The position numbers and the translations under genes are program-made. From Bacillota bacterium (GTDB lineage Bacteria; Bacillota; Bacilli; Alicyclobacillales; SLC66): 64,000 bases of DNA. This document shows positions 33,064 to 41,741 of the stretch, in pieces. Where the stretch lies: NCBI GenBank assembly GCA_021828865.1, contig JAJZCW010000013.1:29505-93504 (forward strand), in the 5' to 3' direction. The notes under the pieces are model-generated. The model did no database searches. It worked only from the letters and a program-made list of their open reading frames with translations, and was not told where the DNA came from. Each line of letters begins with the position of its first letter. Within the stretch, counting starts at the first letter, position 1.

Positions 33064-33252
33064 TTACTTTCAATTAGTAACAATAAACAGTTCAAACTCT
33101 TAGAAATATACTAGAAATTAGTCCGTTTGTACTAGTTTCTTCGGTTAGATTTGGTCTCCTTTCAATGAGTTCTAATGGGTATGATCATGTTGGATAGCAA
33201 TACTTGTAATATTTATTATGTAATTTTATTTAAAAGATTAGGAGGAAACAAC

Positions 33253-34632
33253 GTGAGTGCATTGATTGTCGACCGCATTCAGTTTGGCGTAACGACTGTG
33301 TATCACTTCTTGTTTGTGCCGCTGACCATCGGTCTTGCATTTCTGCTCGCCATATTAGAAACCATGTATGTTCGGTCTGGCGATGAAAAAATGAAGAAGC
33401 TGGTTCAATTCTTTGGCAGGTTGTTTTTAATTAATTTTGCCATTGGAGTGGTGACCGGTATTCTACAGGAATTCCAGTTTGGCATGAACTGGTCTGATTA
33501 TTCCCGTTATGTCGGGGATGTTTTTGGTGCACCACTCGCTGTCGAGGCGTTGTTGGCATTTTTTATGGAGTCAACATTCCTTGGCATCTGGATTTTTGGG
33601 TGGGAGCGAGTATCGAAGCGACTTCACGTGATTTCCATGTGGCTCGTGGCACTTGGTACCACACTGTCTGCGCTTTGGATTTTAACGGCGAACTCATTTA
33701 TGCAGGAACCGGTTGGATTCGCTATTCATAATGGTCATGCAGAAATGACAAGTTTTTTTGCATTGCTTGGTAACCCTCAATTGTGGGTGGAATTTCCTCA
33801 CGTGATATTTGGAGCGTGGGCAACGGCATCTTTCTTCGTTCTTGGCATCAGTGCCTATCAACTAATTCGCCACTATCATGTGGATGTGTTCAAACGCTCA
33901 TTTAAGGTGGCATTAACCTTAGCAGTGATATCCAGTATACTAGTAGCTTTAATGGGACACCTTCAAGCGCAACATCTGGTGAAAGCACAACCGATGAAAA
34001 TGGCCGCTTCTGAAGGTCTGTGGACGACTTCACCAGAACATGCGCCATGGTCACTTATTGCAGGAATTGACGTAGCACAAAAGACAGACACCTTTAGTAT
34101 CGAGATACCTTACGTGCTGAGTCTTTTGTCCTATGACAGCCTTAGCGGAAAAGTACAGGGCATGGATGAGATCCAGCAACAATATGTACAAAAGTACGGA
34201 CCAGGCAATTATATTCCTCCAGTCAATATAACCTACTGGAGTTTCCGCATTATGGTTCTTGCTGGTGTGCTGATGATCTTGTTTGCACTCTGGGGAATTG
34301 TTGTCGTTCGTCGTAACAAGCTGGAGAACAGTCCGAAATTTATGAGAGTGCTACTGTGGTCGATCTCCCTTCCATTTATTGCAAACTCTATGGGGTGGAT
34401 CATGACGGAAATTGGACGGCAACCATGGACGGTATTTGGCCTATTGAAAACTGATGTTAGCAATTCACCTATCGTTTCGACGGGCGAGGCGCTTACCACG
34501 CTTATTGGATTTGGTCTTTTGTACGGTATCATGGCGGTCGTTATGATTGGGCTTATGAGCAAGTATACGAAATTGGGGTTTGATGTCGAAGAAGAACGCG
34601 ATGCTTCAAGTGATATCGCTTCTACATTTTAA
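33253..34632 (+). CDS. cydA: Cytochrome bd ubiquinol oxidase subunit I
   Basis: GTG 33253 with AGGAGG seven bases upstream; earlier in-frame ATGs have no ribosome site. RIQFGVTTVYHFLFVPLT carries the heme b595 ligand His near position 19; NFAIGVVTGILQEFQFG and GRQPWTVFGLLKT are CydA signatures. The Q-loop region (LSGKVQGMDEIQQQYV) is short, as in Bacillus-type and CIO-like enzymes. First gene of cydABDC; the quinol:O2 reductase works at low oxygen and does not pump protons. A ~260-base leader upstream shows no clear Rex site to my eye. Confidence 0.96.
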   Translation: MSALIVDRIQFGVTTVYHFLFVPLTIGLAFLLAILETMYVRSGDEKMKKLVQFFGRLFLINFAIGVVTGILQEFQFGMNWSDYSRYVGDVFGAPLAVEALLAFFMESTFLGIWIFGWERVSKRLHVISMWLVALGTTLSALWILTANSFMQEPVGFAIHNGHAEMTSFFALLGNPQLWVEFPHVIFGAWATASFFVLGISAYQLIRHYHVDVFKRSFKVALTLAVISSILVALMGHLQAQHLVKAQPMKMAASEGLWTTSPEHAPWSLIAGIDVAQKTDTFSIEIPYVLSLLSYDSLSGKVQGMDEIQQQYVQKYGPGNYIPPVNITYWSFRIMVLAGVLMILFALWGIVVVRRNKLENSPKFMRVLLWSISLPFIANSMGWIMTEIGRQPWTVFGLLKTDVSNSPIVSTGEALTTLIGFGLLYGIMAVVMIGLMSKYTKLGFDVEEERDASSDIASTF

Positions 34633-34652
34633 TCAGGGAAGGAGGAGACATA

Positions 34653-35669
34653 ATGAGCCTGAATACACTTTGGTTTATCCTTGAAATGGTGCTGTTCATT
34701 GGGTACTTTTTTCTCGAAGGGTTTGACTACGGGGTTGGAATACTCCTACCTTTTGTCGGGAAAAACGATTTAGAACGGCGTATGGTGTTAAATAGCATCG
34801 GTCCTGTATGGGATGGTAATGAGGTCTGGTTACTAACAGCAGGTGGCGCAATGTTTGCAGCGTTCCCCAACTGGTACGCCACGCTGTTCAGTGGGTTTTA
34901 CTTAGCGCTGTTCCTGATGCTGATTGGTTTGATTCTGCGTGGGCTGGCACTTGAATATCGCAGCAAAAATCCTAGTTCCAGATGGCGCAATACCTGGGAT
35001 TGGTTGATTTTTATCGGGAGTCTGATTCCAGCGCTTCTTTGGGGAGTTGCCTTCGCTAACGTTGTCAGGGGTGTACCAATCAATGCGCAAATGAATTTTA
35101 CTGGAAATTTCTTTACTTTGTTAAATCCCTATGCGCTACTTGGCGGTATTGCGTTCCTGTTAGTTTTTATGCTGCACGGTTCGCTTTTCCTCAGTTTGAA
35201 AACATCAGGCGATGTGGAAGCAAGAGCAAAGAAATTTGCGATGCAAATGGGTATTCCGGTAGCGATTGTGTTATTGCTCTTTGTCATCTTCAGTTATGTT
35301 CCAAGCGCGGTATTCAAATACAGTGTCAGTTCTGCACTGGTATTCGTGATCTTTGTCCTTGCGTTTATTGCGGTGTTCTCTGTGCGGTTTTTGGTGGCAA
35401 GGCACGGAGGCTGGGCGTTTACCATGATGGGATTAACCATTGCCTTAACAACGCTTGGAATGTTCCTTGGGATTTATCCTAATGTGATGATCAGCAGTAC
35501 CAATCCGAAGTGGAACCTTACTATATTTAATGCAGCGTCCAATCAACATTCATTATTTGTGATGACGATTGTCGCTCTGATACTGGTTCCGATTGTACTT
35601 GCCTATCAGATCTGGACCTATTACATTTTTCGCAAGCGCATTAAGATAACGGATCACATGGATTATTGA
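34653..35669 (+). CDS. cydB: Cytochrome bd ubiquinol oxidase subunit II
   Basis: Twenty bases after cydA with GGAAGGAGG upstream. LEGFDYGVGILLPFVGKND and NSIGPVWDGNEVWLLTAGGA are the CydB hallmark motifs; eight or nine membrane helices; 338 residues. Forms the heterodimer with CydA. Confidence 0.96.
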   Translation: MSLNTLWFILEMVLFIGYFFLEGFDYGVGILLPFVGKNDLERRMVLNSIGPVWDGNEVWLLTAGGAMFAAFPNWYATLFSGFYLALFLMLIGLILRGLALEYRSKNPSSRWRNTWDWLIFIGSLIPALLWGVAFANVVRGVPINAQMNFTGNFFTLLNPYALLGGIAFLLVFMLHGSLFLSLKTSGDVEARAKKFAMQMGIPVAIVLLLFVIFSYVPSAVFKYSVSSALVFVIFVLAFIAVFSVRFLVARHGGWAFTMMGLTIALTTLGMFLGIYPNVMISSTNPKWNLTIFNAASNQHSLFVMTIVALILVPIVLAYQIWTYYIFRKRIKITDHMDY

Positions 35670-35707
35670 TCGCATCCCCCAATTCATTATAGAAAGAGAA
35701 AAGCGGC

Positions 35708-37486
35708 ATGATAAGTAAGAGAATTTTTGCTCAGATTCAGGAAGTGCGCCATCTGCTTGCCCTAACCGTTGGGTTAGGGCTGGCAGGCGGTCTAGTTGCC
35801 ATTTTAGAAGCTAATTTCTTATCGCGTATTGTCAACCGCGCTTTTCTTGAAGATTCGGCTCTGTCCAGCCTTACGGGGTTATTTGTATGGCTCCTTATTG
35901 CCATTGCACTTAGGGCGATTGTTGGCTGGTTTAGCGAAGTATTGGCACTACGCGTGGCGTTAAAAGTAAAAGAGTCGCTTCGTGATCAGCTGATCCGAAA
36001 GTTATTTCAGCTTGGCCCCATGTATTTGCGAGGTGAACGGACCGGAGAAGTCACCAGCACCGTAATGGAGGGGATTGAGTCACTCGAAGTGTACCTTGCC
36101 CGTTATATTCCCCAAATTGCACTTTCCGCACTGATTCCTTTGATGATTCTCGTCTTTGTCATCCCCAATGATTGGGTGACTGCCATCATATTTGTCGTGA
36201 CATGGCCTTTGATTCCTTATTTCATGATGTTAATTGGACGACAGGCGGAAAAAAAGAGCAAGAAACAATTTCAGACATTGAGTCTCTTGAGTGCTCATTT
36301 TCTTGACGTATTACAGGGGCTTTCCACATTGAAACTGTTTAACCGTAGTCGCTATCAACTGCAAGTCATACAGCGTATTAGTAATCAGTATCGAAAGACC
36401 ACGATGAGCACTTTGCGCGTGGCTTTTATATCGGCGCTGGCACTTGAATTGCTGACTACTCTCAGTACTGCCATTGTCGCTGTGTTTATAGGCCTCCGTT
36501 TGATTGCGGGGACACTTCACTTTCAGGATGCTTTTTTCGTCTTGTTGCTCGCACCAGAATTTTATCTTCCCATTCGTCTACTTGGCACACAATTTCATGC
36601 AGGAATGAATGGCGTAATGGCTGCAGACCGCATTTTTGAACTCTTGGATGAGCCGACCTTTCAGGAGGGGGAGGTCAGTAGTGTCAAGTTTACACTGAAT
36701 GAGGACTGGGACCACCTATATTTTGAGCATGTAGTTCATCAATATCCCGGAACGGGTACGATGGCACTTGACGATTTAAACCTAACTATTCATCGAGGGG
36801 AAAAAGTGGCACTAGTCGGACCAACTGGAGCGGGCAAAAGCACCATCATGAATCTTTTGCTGGGGTTTATGGCGCCAGCACATGGCACGATTCGTGTGGA
36901 TGATCAGTCGCTGAGCCCTGCTCTTGCAGCAGCTTGGCGCAAACAGATCACCTATCTTCCGCAGCACCCACATTTGTTTAAGGGAACCATTGCCGATAAT
37001 CTTCGAATGGCGAACCCTGAATGTACCGATAAGCAAATGATGGAGGCTGCAAAAAATGCGGGAGCCGACGAATTTATCAGGGAAATGTCTGCAGGTTATG
37101 AAACGGTGATTGGGGAAAATGGATTGGGCCTAAGCGGCGGACAGATCCAAAGAATCGCACTCGCTCGCGCCTTCTTGAAAAACAGCCCACTCATAATGCT
37201 GGACGAGCCAACTGCCAATCTGGATCCTGAAAGCGAAATGTGGATTGAGCACGCACTCAATCAGTTATTTGCAGACAAGACGGTTTTGGTGATTGCGCAC
37301 CGTTTGGGGACCATTAGCAGGATGGATCGGATTTTGGTACTGAACGAGGGCAAGGTTATTGATCAGGGACCCCACTCGGAACTAGTAGCCAGAAAAGGGT
37401 TATATCATCACATGTTGACAGCGTATGTGGGGGAAAGGGGGAATTATCGTGATCAGAACCCTGTTTCGATTCATCTCCCCTCATAA
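35708..37486 (+). CDS. cydD: ABC transporter ATP-binding/permease, CydD
   Basis: Six-helix exporter domain (residues ~15-310) then nucleotide-binding domain with Walker A GPTGAGKSTI, signature LSGGQ (GLGLSGGQIQRIAL) and Walker B LIMLDEPTANLD. CydDC exports cysteine/glutathione or otherwise supports cytochrome bd assembly. Placed directly after cydAB and overlapping cydC, which fixes the assignment. Confidence 0.95.
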   Translation: MISKRIFAQIQEVRHLLALTVGLGLAGGLVAILEANFLSRIVNRAFLEDSALSSLTGLFVWLLIAIALRAIVGWFSEVLALRVALKVKESLRDQLIRKLFQLGPMYLRGERTGEVTSTVMEGIESLEVYLARYIPQIALSALIPLMILVFVIPNDWVTAIIFVVTWPLIPYFMMLIGRQAEKKSKKQFQTLSLLSAHFLDVLQGLSTLKLFNRSRYQLQVIQRISNQYRKTTMSTLRVAFISALALELLTTLSTAIVAVFIGLRLIAGTLHFQDAFFVLLLAPEFYLPIRLLGTQFHAGMNGVMAADRIFELLDEPTFQEGEVSSVKFTLNEDWDHLYFEHVVHQYPGTGTMALDDLNLTIHRGEKVALVGPTGAGKSTIMNLLLGFMAPAHGTIRVDDQSLSPALAAAWRKQITYLPQHPHLFKGTIADNLRMANPECTDKQMMEAAKNAGADEFIREMSAGYETVIGENGLGLSGGQIQRIALARAFLKNSPLIMLDEPTANLDPESEMWIEHALNQLFADKTVLVIAHRLGTISRMDRILVLNEGKVIDQGPHSELVARKGLYHHMLTAYVGERGNYRDQNPVSIHLPS

Positions 37487-39194
37487 AGTGGCACTATCTT
37501 GGGCCACGCTTCTTGGCGTGTTGACCGTGGCATCCAATATCGGATTGCTCGCGACTTCAGGCTTTTTGATCGCATCTGCAGCGCTTCGCCCATCGACAGT
37601 GCTGTTGCTATGGGTGCCTATTGTCGGCGTGCGTTTTTTTGGCATCGCGAGGGCTGTTTTTCGATACGGAGAACGTTATTTTTCGCATGATCTCACGTTT
37701 CGGATTCTTGCAAACATTCGAGCATGGTTTTATGATCGTTTGGAACCGCTTGCACCAGCTAGGCTTTTTAATTTACAAAGTGGTGATGTACTCAGTAGCG
37801 TCGTGTCTGATGTGGATACCTTGCAGGATTTTTACCTGCGCTCCATTGCGCCGACACTGATTGCGTTTTTGGTGATGGCGATCGTCTATTGGCTTTTGTC
37901 ATTATTTGATTACAGGCTTGGATTGCTTCAGGTGCTCATCCTGCTGGTTTCAGGAATTGGTATCCCTGCACTGACGTATGGGTTGGGAAATCGACTCGGT
38001 TCAGAAATCGTGACAACGCGCTCCGGGTTTTCTGCTGAGCTTGTCGATAGCTTACAAGGGATGTCAGACATTCTTGCATTTTCGCAAGAGCAAAAAGTCA
38101 TTGAAAGTTTGAGCAATCGTCAGCATATGTTGGTAAAAAAACAAATGAAAATGGCAGGTATCGGTGGACTCACAGGTGGATTGATGACGTTTTTTAATCA
38201 TTTTTCTATGTGGATTTTATTGCTCGTAGCGATTCCTCTCGTTCAAGTGGGGAAAATTAATGGCGTTGACCTGACCGTGATTGCGCAGACCGCACTTGCT
38301 AGCTTTGAAGCGATCATTCCGTTGCCGCTTGCCTTTCAATACTTAGGCAAAAGCTTTGCTTCGATGAGGCATTTGATGACTATTGTTGACGCAAAGCCGT
38401 CTGTTTCAAGCGGCGAGGTCAAAATGGAGGGAAAGATGCTTTCTGCACTAGTCATCGATCACTTGTCATTTCGTTACCATTCCGGCGATCCAGAGGTGCT
38501 GAAAGACCTCTCCTTCACAGTGGCACCTGGTGCTCATATTGCTATTGTGGGGCCAAGTGGTGCAGGAAAAAGCAGTATGGTGCAAATCCTATCGAAATTC
38601 TTCGATTATGAGTCGGGGACAGTTCGACTTGGCGAAAATGAGTTGCGGAAAATTCAAATGGAATCTGTTCATGAACACATTGCAGTAGCGCCTCAACAAT
38701 CGCACCTTTTTAATACGAGCGTGAAAGAAAACCTTCAGTTGGCAAATCCCTTCGCCTCCATTGATATGATACAGACCGCATGCGCTGTGGCATTGGCCGA
38801 TACGTTTGTGGAAAAGTTGCCTGAAAAGTACGATACGTTTGTTGGAGAACAGGGATATAAACTATCCGGAGGTGAACGTCAACGATTGGCGATTGCAAGG
38901 GCAATTATAGCAGACGCCCCCATTAGTATTTTTGATGAACCGACCTCTGGTCTCGATGCGATGACAGAGGAACAATTGTTGCTCTCTGTTCATCAAACGC
39001 TCGAAGGTAAGTCCATGTTATGGATCACCCACCGACTGACAGGGCTAGAAGTGATGGATGAAATTATCGTGATGAATCATGGTATGATTGAAGAAAGGGG
39101 AACCCATCAGGAATTGCTTCAAAAAAATGGATTGTATCGGAAGATGTGGGACACTCAGCAACTTATGATAGGCGCTACAGAAATGGCTGTATAG
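37449..39194 (+). CDS. cydC: ABC transporter ATP-binding/permease, CydC
   Basis: Exporter with six helices and an ATPase domain: GPSGAGKSSMVQIL, LSGGERQRLAIARA, ISIFDEPTSGLD, and the H-loop ITHRLTG. GTG 37449 follows AAAGGGGGA and overlaps the cydD end by 38 bases; the longer frame from 37425 lacks a ribosome site. Partner of CydD. Confidence 0.95.
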   Translation: MIRTLFRFISPHKVALSWATLLGVLTVASNIGLLATSGFLIASAALRPSTVLLLWVPIVGVRFFGIARAVFRYGERYFSHDLTFRILANIRAWFYDRLEPLAPARLFNLQSGDVLSSVVSDVDTLQDFYLRSIAPTLIAFLVMAIVYWLLSLFDYRLGLLQVLILLVSGIGIPALTYGLGNRLGSEIVTTRSGFSAELVDSLQGMSDILAFSQEQKVIESLSNRQHMLVKKQMKMAGIGGLTGGLMTFFNHFSMWILLLVAIPLVQVGKINGVDLTVIAQTALASFEAIIPLPLAFQYLGKSFASMRHLMTIVDAKPSVSSGEVKMEGKMLSALVIDHLSFRYHSGDPEVLKDLSFTVAPGAHIAIVGPSGAGKSSMVQILSKFFDYESGTVRLGENELRKIQMESVHEHIAVAPQQSHLFNTSVKENLQLANPFASIDMIQTACAVALADTFVEKLPEKYDTFVGEQGYKLSGGERQRLAIARAIIADAPISIFDEPTSGLDAMTEEQLLLSVHQTLEGKSMLWITHRLTGLEVMDEIIVMNHGMIEERGTHQELLQKNGLYRKMWDTQQLMIGATEMAV

Positions 39195-39202
39195 TTCTTT
39201 TG

Positions 39203-39240
39203 GACTACCTGTTATAGTCTGTTATTAGGTAGTTTAGTCA
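39203..39240 (+). promoter_or_regulatory. Inverted repeat between cydC and the CDF gene
   Basis: ACTACCT and AGGTAGT flank ~17 bases containing GTTATAGTC. No T run follows, so an operator for the metal exporter is as likely as a terminator. Confidence 0.3.
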
Positions 39241-39290
39241 TTGTAAAAATGTAAAAATCTATAGATGAACCACCCAAGGGGATGGATTTC

Positions 39291-40235
39291 GTGGCAATGG
39301 AACGAAGATTGTCTGTAGTGGCAATTATGGTCGGCAGTTTACTTGCTTTCGAAATCGTCGCCGCTTTTTTTTCACACAGTGTCGCGTTGCTTTCAGACGT
39401 TGCTCATGTGGGAACGGATTTTCTCAGTGCCCTTCTCACTTTGTTTGCGGAGCGAATCGCTCGCCGACCCAGTACTCAATTGATGAGCTATGGTTTTAAG
39501 CGAGGCACTGTGGTCGCGGCTTTTGTCAATGGGTTTTCCCTTATATTATTGTCAGTCATCATTCTTGGCCAGACGATATTGAGGTTTTTCTATCCTGAGC
39601 CGGTTCAGCCCTTCTGGATGATTGGCGCTGCTCTCGTAGCACTTTCCGTAGATGGTATTATCTTATGGATGCTGACGAAAGGAGAGCAAAATCTTAATAT
39701 AAAAAGTTCATTTATTCATTTCCTTGGTGATGCACTGGTGTCGTTTGGTGTGATTCTGGCTGCGATTTTGGTAAGTGTGACACACAAACCATGGTTTGAT
39801 CCGGCTATCACTTTTGTCTTGGTGTCTGTCATGATCTATACTTCATGGAAAATTGTCAAAGAATCACTGCTGATTCTTATGGAAGGTACTCCGAATACGA
39901 TCAAGCTTGAAATTTTGTATGACGTCATTTGTAGATTGCCCGGTATTCTAGCAGTGCACGATATTCACGTTTGGGCAGTCTCGGATCGGGAATATGCTGC
40001 GTCTTTGCACGTGGTAATTGGCCCCAAAGTGGTCATTTCAGATACTGATCGTCTTTTAAAGGAGATTGAAGGAATATTAAAAGACCGGTTTGGCATTGTC
40101 CACACTGCGATTCAACTAGAATCACATGTAGATCCAGAGCACCATGGATTTCCGCATCAAAAAGACCATGAACCATTTGAAGATGGAGTAAATCGTAAAG
40201 ACGTACCAACCGCATTCAATACTTTTTTTGTATAA
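39291..40235 (+). CDS. Cation diffusion facilitator family metal exporter
   Basis: Six membrane helices and a cytoplasmic C-terminal domain. Metal sites: SDVAHVGTD in helix 2 and HFLGDALVSFG in helix 5 (H-x3-D), the zinc-type arrangement; the C-terminal part has VHDIHVWAVS and a His-rich tail (DPEHHGFPHQKDHE). Zn(II)/proton antiport is expected, other divalent metals possible. GTG 39291 (nine bases after AAGGGG) or ATG 39297 is preferred to ATG 39282. Confidence 0.92.
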   Translation: MAMERRLSVVAIMVGSLLAFEIVAAFFSHSVALLSDVAHVGTDFLSALLTLFAERIARRPSTQLMSYGFKRGTVVAAFVNGFSLILLSVIILGQTILRFFYPEPVQPFWMIGAALVALSVDGIILWMLTKGEQNLNIKSSFIHFLGDALVSFGVILAAILVSVTHKPWFDPAITFVLVSVMIYTSWKIVKESLLILMEGTPNTIKLEILYDVICRLPGILAVHDIHVWAVSDREYAASLHVVIGPKVVISDTDRLLKEIEGILKDRFGIVHTAIQLESHVDPEHHGFPHQKDHEPFEDGVNRKDVPTAFNTFFV

Positions 40236-40274
40236 TTAGGTCAAATAGAATAAACATTTAGGTGGGAATTAAAA

Positions 40275-40958
40275 ATGCCGATTCAAGTAACCGTAGTTGA
40301 TGATCACCATCTTTTTAGAAAGGGCGTTATTGGCATCATCAATGCGGCTTCAGATATTGAAGTGGTGGGCGAGGCCGATAATGGCAGGGACGCTGTCGCG
40401 TTAGTGCAAAAATTGCATCCTGATGTACTCATCATGGATCTGGCTATGCCTGTTATGGGTGGAATGGAAGCCACCAAACGAATCCGAGATGTAGACCAGA
40501 AAGTGAAAATATTGATTTTAACCGTGAATGAAGATGAACGTTCGTTATTTGAGGCCGTGAAATCCGGTGCTCAAGGATATGTGATCAAGACGGTGGACCC
40601 AGAGGAATTGCTGCATGCCATACGAAGTGTGGCGGCGGGAGAAGCGGTCGTTCCCAGCAATCTAGCGTTGCGGATACTTTCTGAAATGTCAAAGCCCAAA
40701 GCCTCTACACCAATTGGGGACGGTGTGGAGCCACTGACCGCGCGGGAAATTGAGGTGTTGCGGGAATTGGGAACGGGAGCATCGAACCGCGATATTGCTA
40801 AACGTTTGTTTATCAGTGAAAATACCGTACGAAATCATGTGCGCAATATTCTTGACAAATTGCATGTCTCCAATCGTGTAGAAGCAGCAACCTACGCGGT
40901 AAGAGAAGGGCTTGTCGATGAAAACAACATTAATGATTCGGATACGTCCAATTCATAA
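40275..40958 (+). CDS. NarL/FixJ-family response regulator
   Basis: A complete receiver (VVDDHHLFRKG, phospho-acceptor Asp in VLIMDLAMP, TVNEDER, Lys in GYVIKTVD) and a LuxR-type HTH (PLTAREIEVLRELGTGASNRDIA, then VRNHVRNILDKL). Partner kinase is probably the HisKA_3 protein encoded at 43466-44566, the right class for NarL-type regulators; the gene just downstream is a degenerate kinase-like membrane protein. Confidence 0.93.
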   Translation: MPIQVTVVDDHHLFRKGVIGIINAASDIEVVGEADNGRDAVALVQKLHPDVLIMDLAMPVMGGMEATKRIRDVDQKVKILILTVNEDERSLFEAVKSGAQGYVIKTVDPEELLHAIRSVAAGEAVVPSNLALRILSEMSKPKASTPIGDGVEPLTAREIEVLRELGTGASNRDIAKRLFISENTVRNHVRNILDKLHVSNRVEAATYAVREGLVDENNINDSDTSNS

Positions 40959-40987
40959 TCGGTTTTAATGAGAGGATACGTTGATTG

Positions 40988-41563
40988 ATGAAAATGTGGG
41001 AGGACAAATGGATGGCAATGCTCTCGCGTGTACATGATGCAGATGAATTGCTATTTCATTTCCTTAAACAAAAGTTAACGTTGATTGCGTTTATAATAGG
41101 TATTGTGCTGTTTGTGACAGGGTTTATGCTTCACAATTACGAGATGAGTGCAGAAGTAGTGCTTGCCGGCGCAATGGGGTATCTGCTTGGATTTATCCCT
41201 GCTGTTATTGGGGGAGTTATCCTAACGGCCATCCGATTCTCACTCGTTGGTTTTTACTGGGCTGAGGTCCCTATTGAAGTGCTACTCTGTGTGGGATGTA
41301 TGTATATTGCCTGGCTGGGAAGGGAACATCGGGTAGCGTCCATTCGCCGCAAAAAGGAAATTCAGGGTTTTATTCAGACGCCTCAAGAGATTCCTTGGTC
41401 CATGGTGAATGAAGTGAGAAATTCCTTGCTTGCGATGCGCTTGTTGCTCTTCTCTAAGCGCAATGACTCTGCTGATATGAATCTGAGACTAGTCGAGGAT
41501 GAACTGACACGGTTAGATAATTTATTTCATGACTTAAATGAGAAAAAAGAATCATATCGCTGA
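40988..41563 (+). CDS. Membrane protein with degenerate histidine-kinase dimerisation segment
   Basis: About 191 residues: three or four membrane helices (residues ~30-50, 55-85, 90-110), then a helical cytoplasmic tail with VNEVRNSLLAMRLLLFSKR. This resembles the sHEiRNPL phospho-acceptor helix of HisKA kinases, but the His is replaced by Asn and there is no ATPase domain. It follows the NarL-type regulator by 29 bases. It might be a decayed kinase or a regulator that pairs with a kinase; family otherwise unknown to me. Confidence 0.65.
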   Translation: MKMWEDKWMAMLSRVHDADELLFHFLKQKLTLIAFIIGIVLFVTGFMLHNYEMSAEVVLAGAMGYLLGFIPAVIGGVILTAIRFSLVGFYWAEVPIEVLLCVGCMYIAWLGREHRVASIRRKKEIQGFIQTPQEIPWSMVNEVRNSLLAMRLLLFSKRNDSADMNLRLVEDELTRLDNLFHDLNEKKESYR

Positions 41564-41596
41564 TTTTTTTGTTATAATAAATTTATTAGATATAAA

Positions 41597-41638
41597 TCCC
41601 GTGGATAGTATGAACGAACTATAGACGGGAATTTTTTT
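41597..41638 (+). terminator. Terminator before the CoA-disulfide reductase gene
   Basis: TCCCGT / ACGGGA outer stem and GATAGT / ACTAT inner stem, followed by seven T's. Confidence 0.85.
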
Positions 41639-41741
41639 GTAGTCTACTTCGCTCATTTTTTTCACAATTTAACGGGGTATACTCTCTACACGAGAGAAAC
41701 AATAAATTATTTACTAAAAATTAATTTTAGGAGGATTTGCA

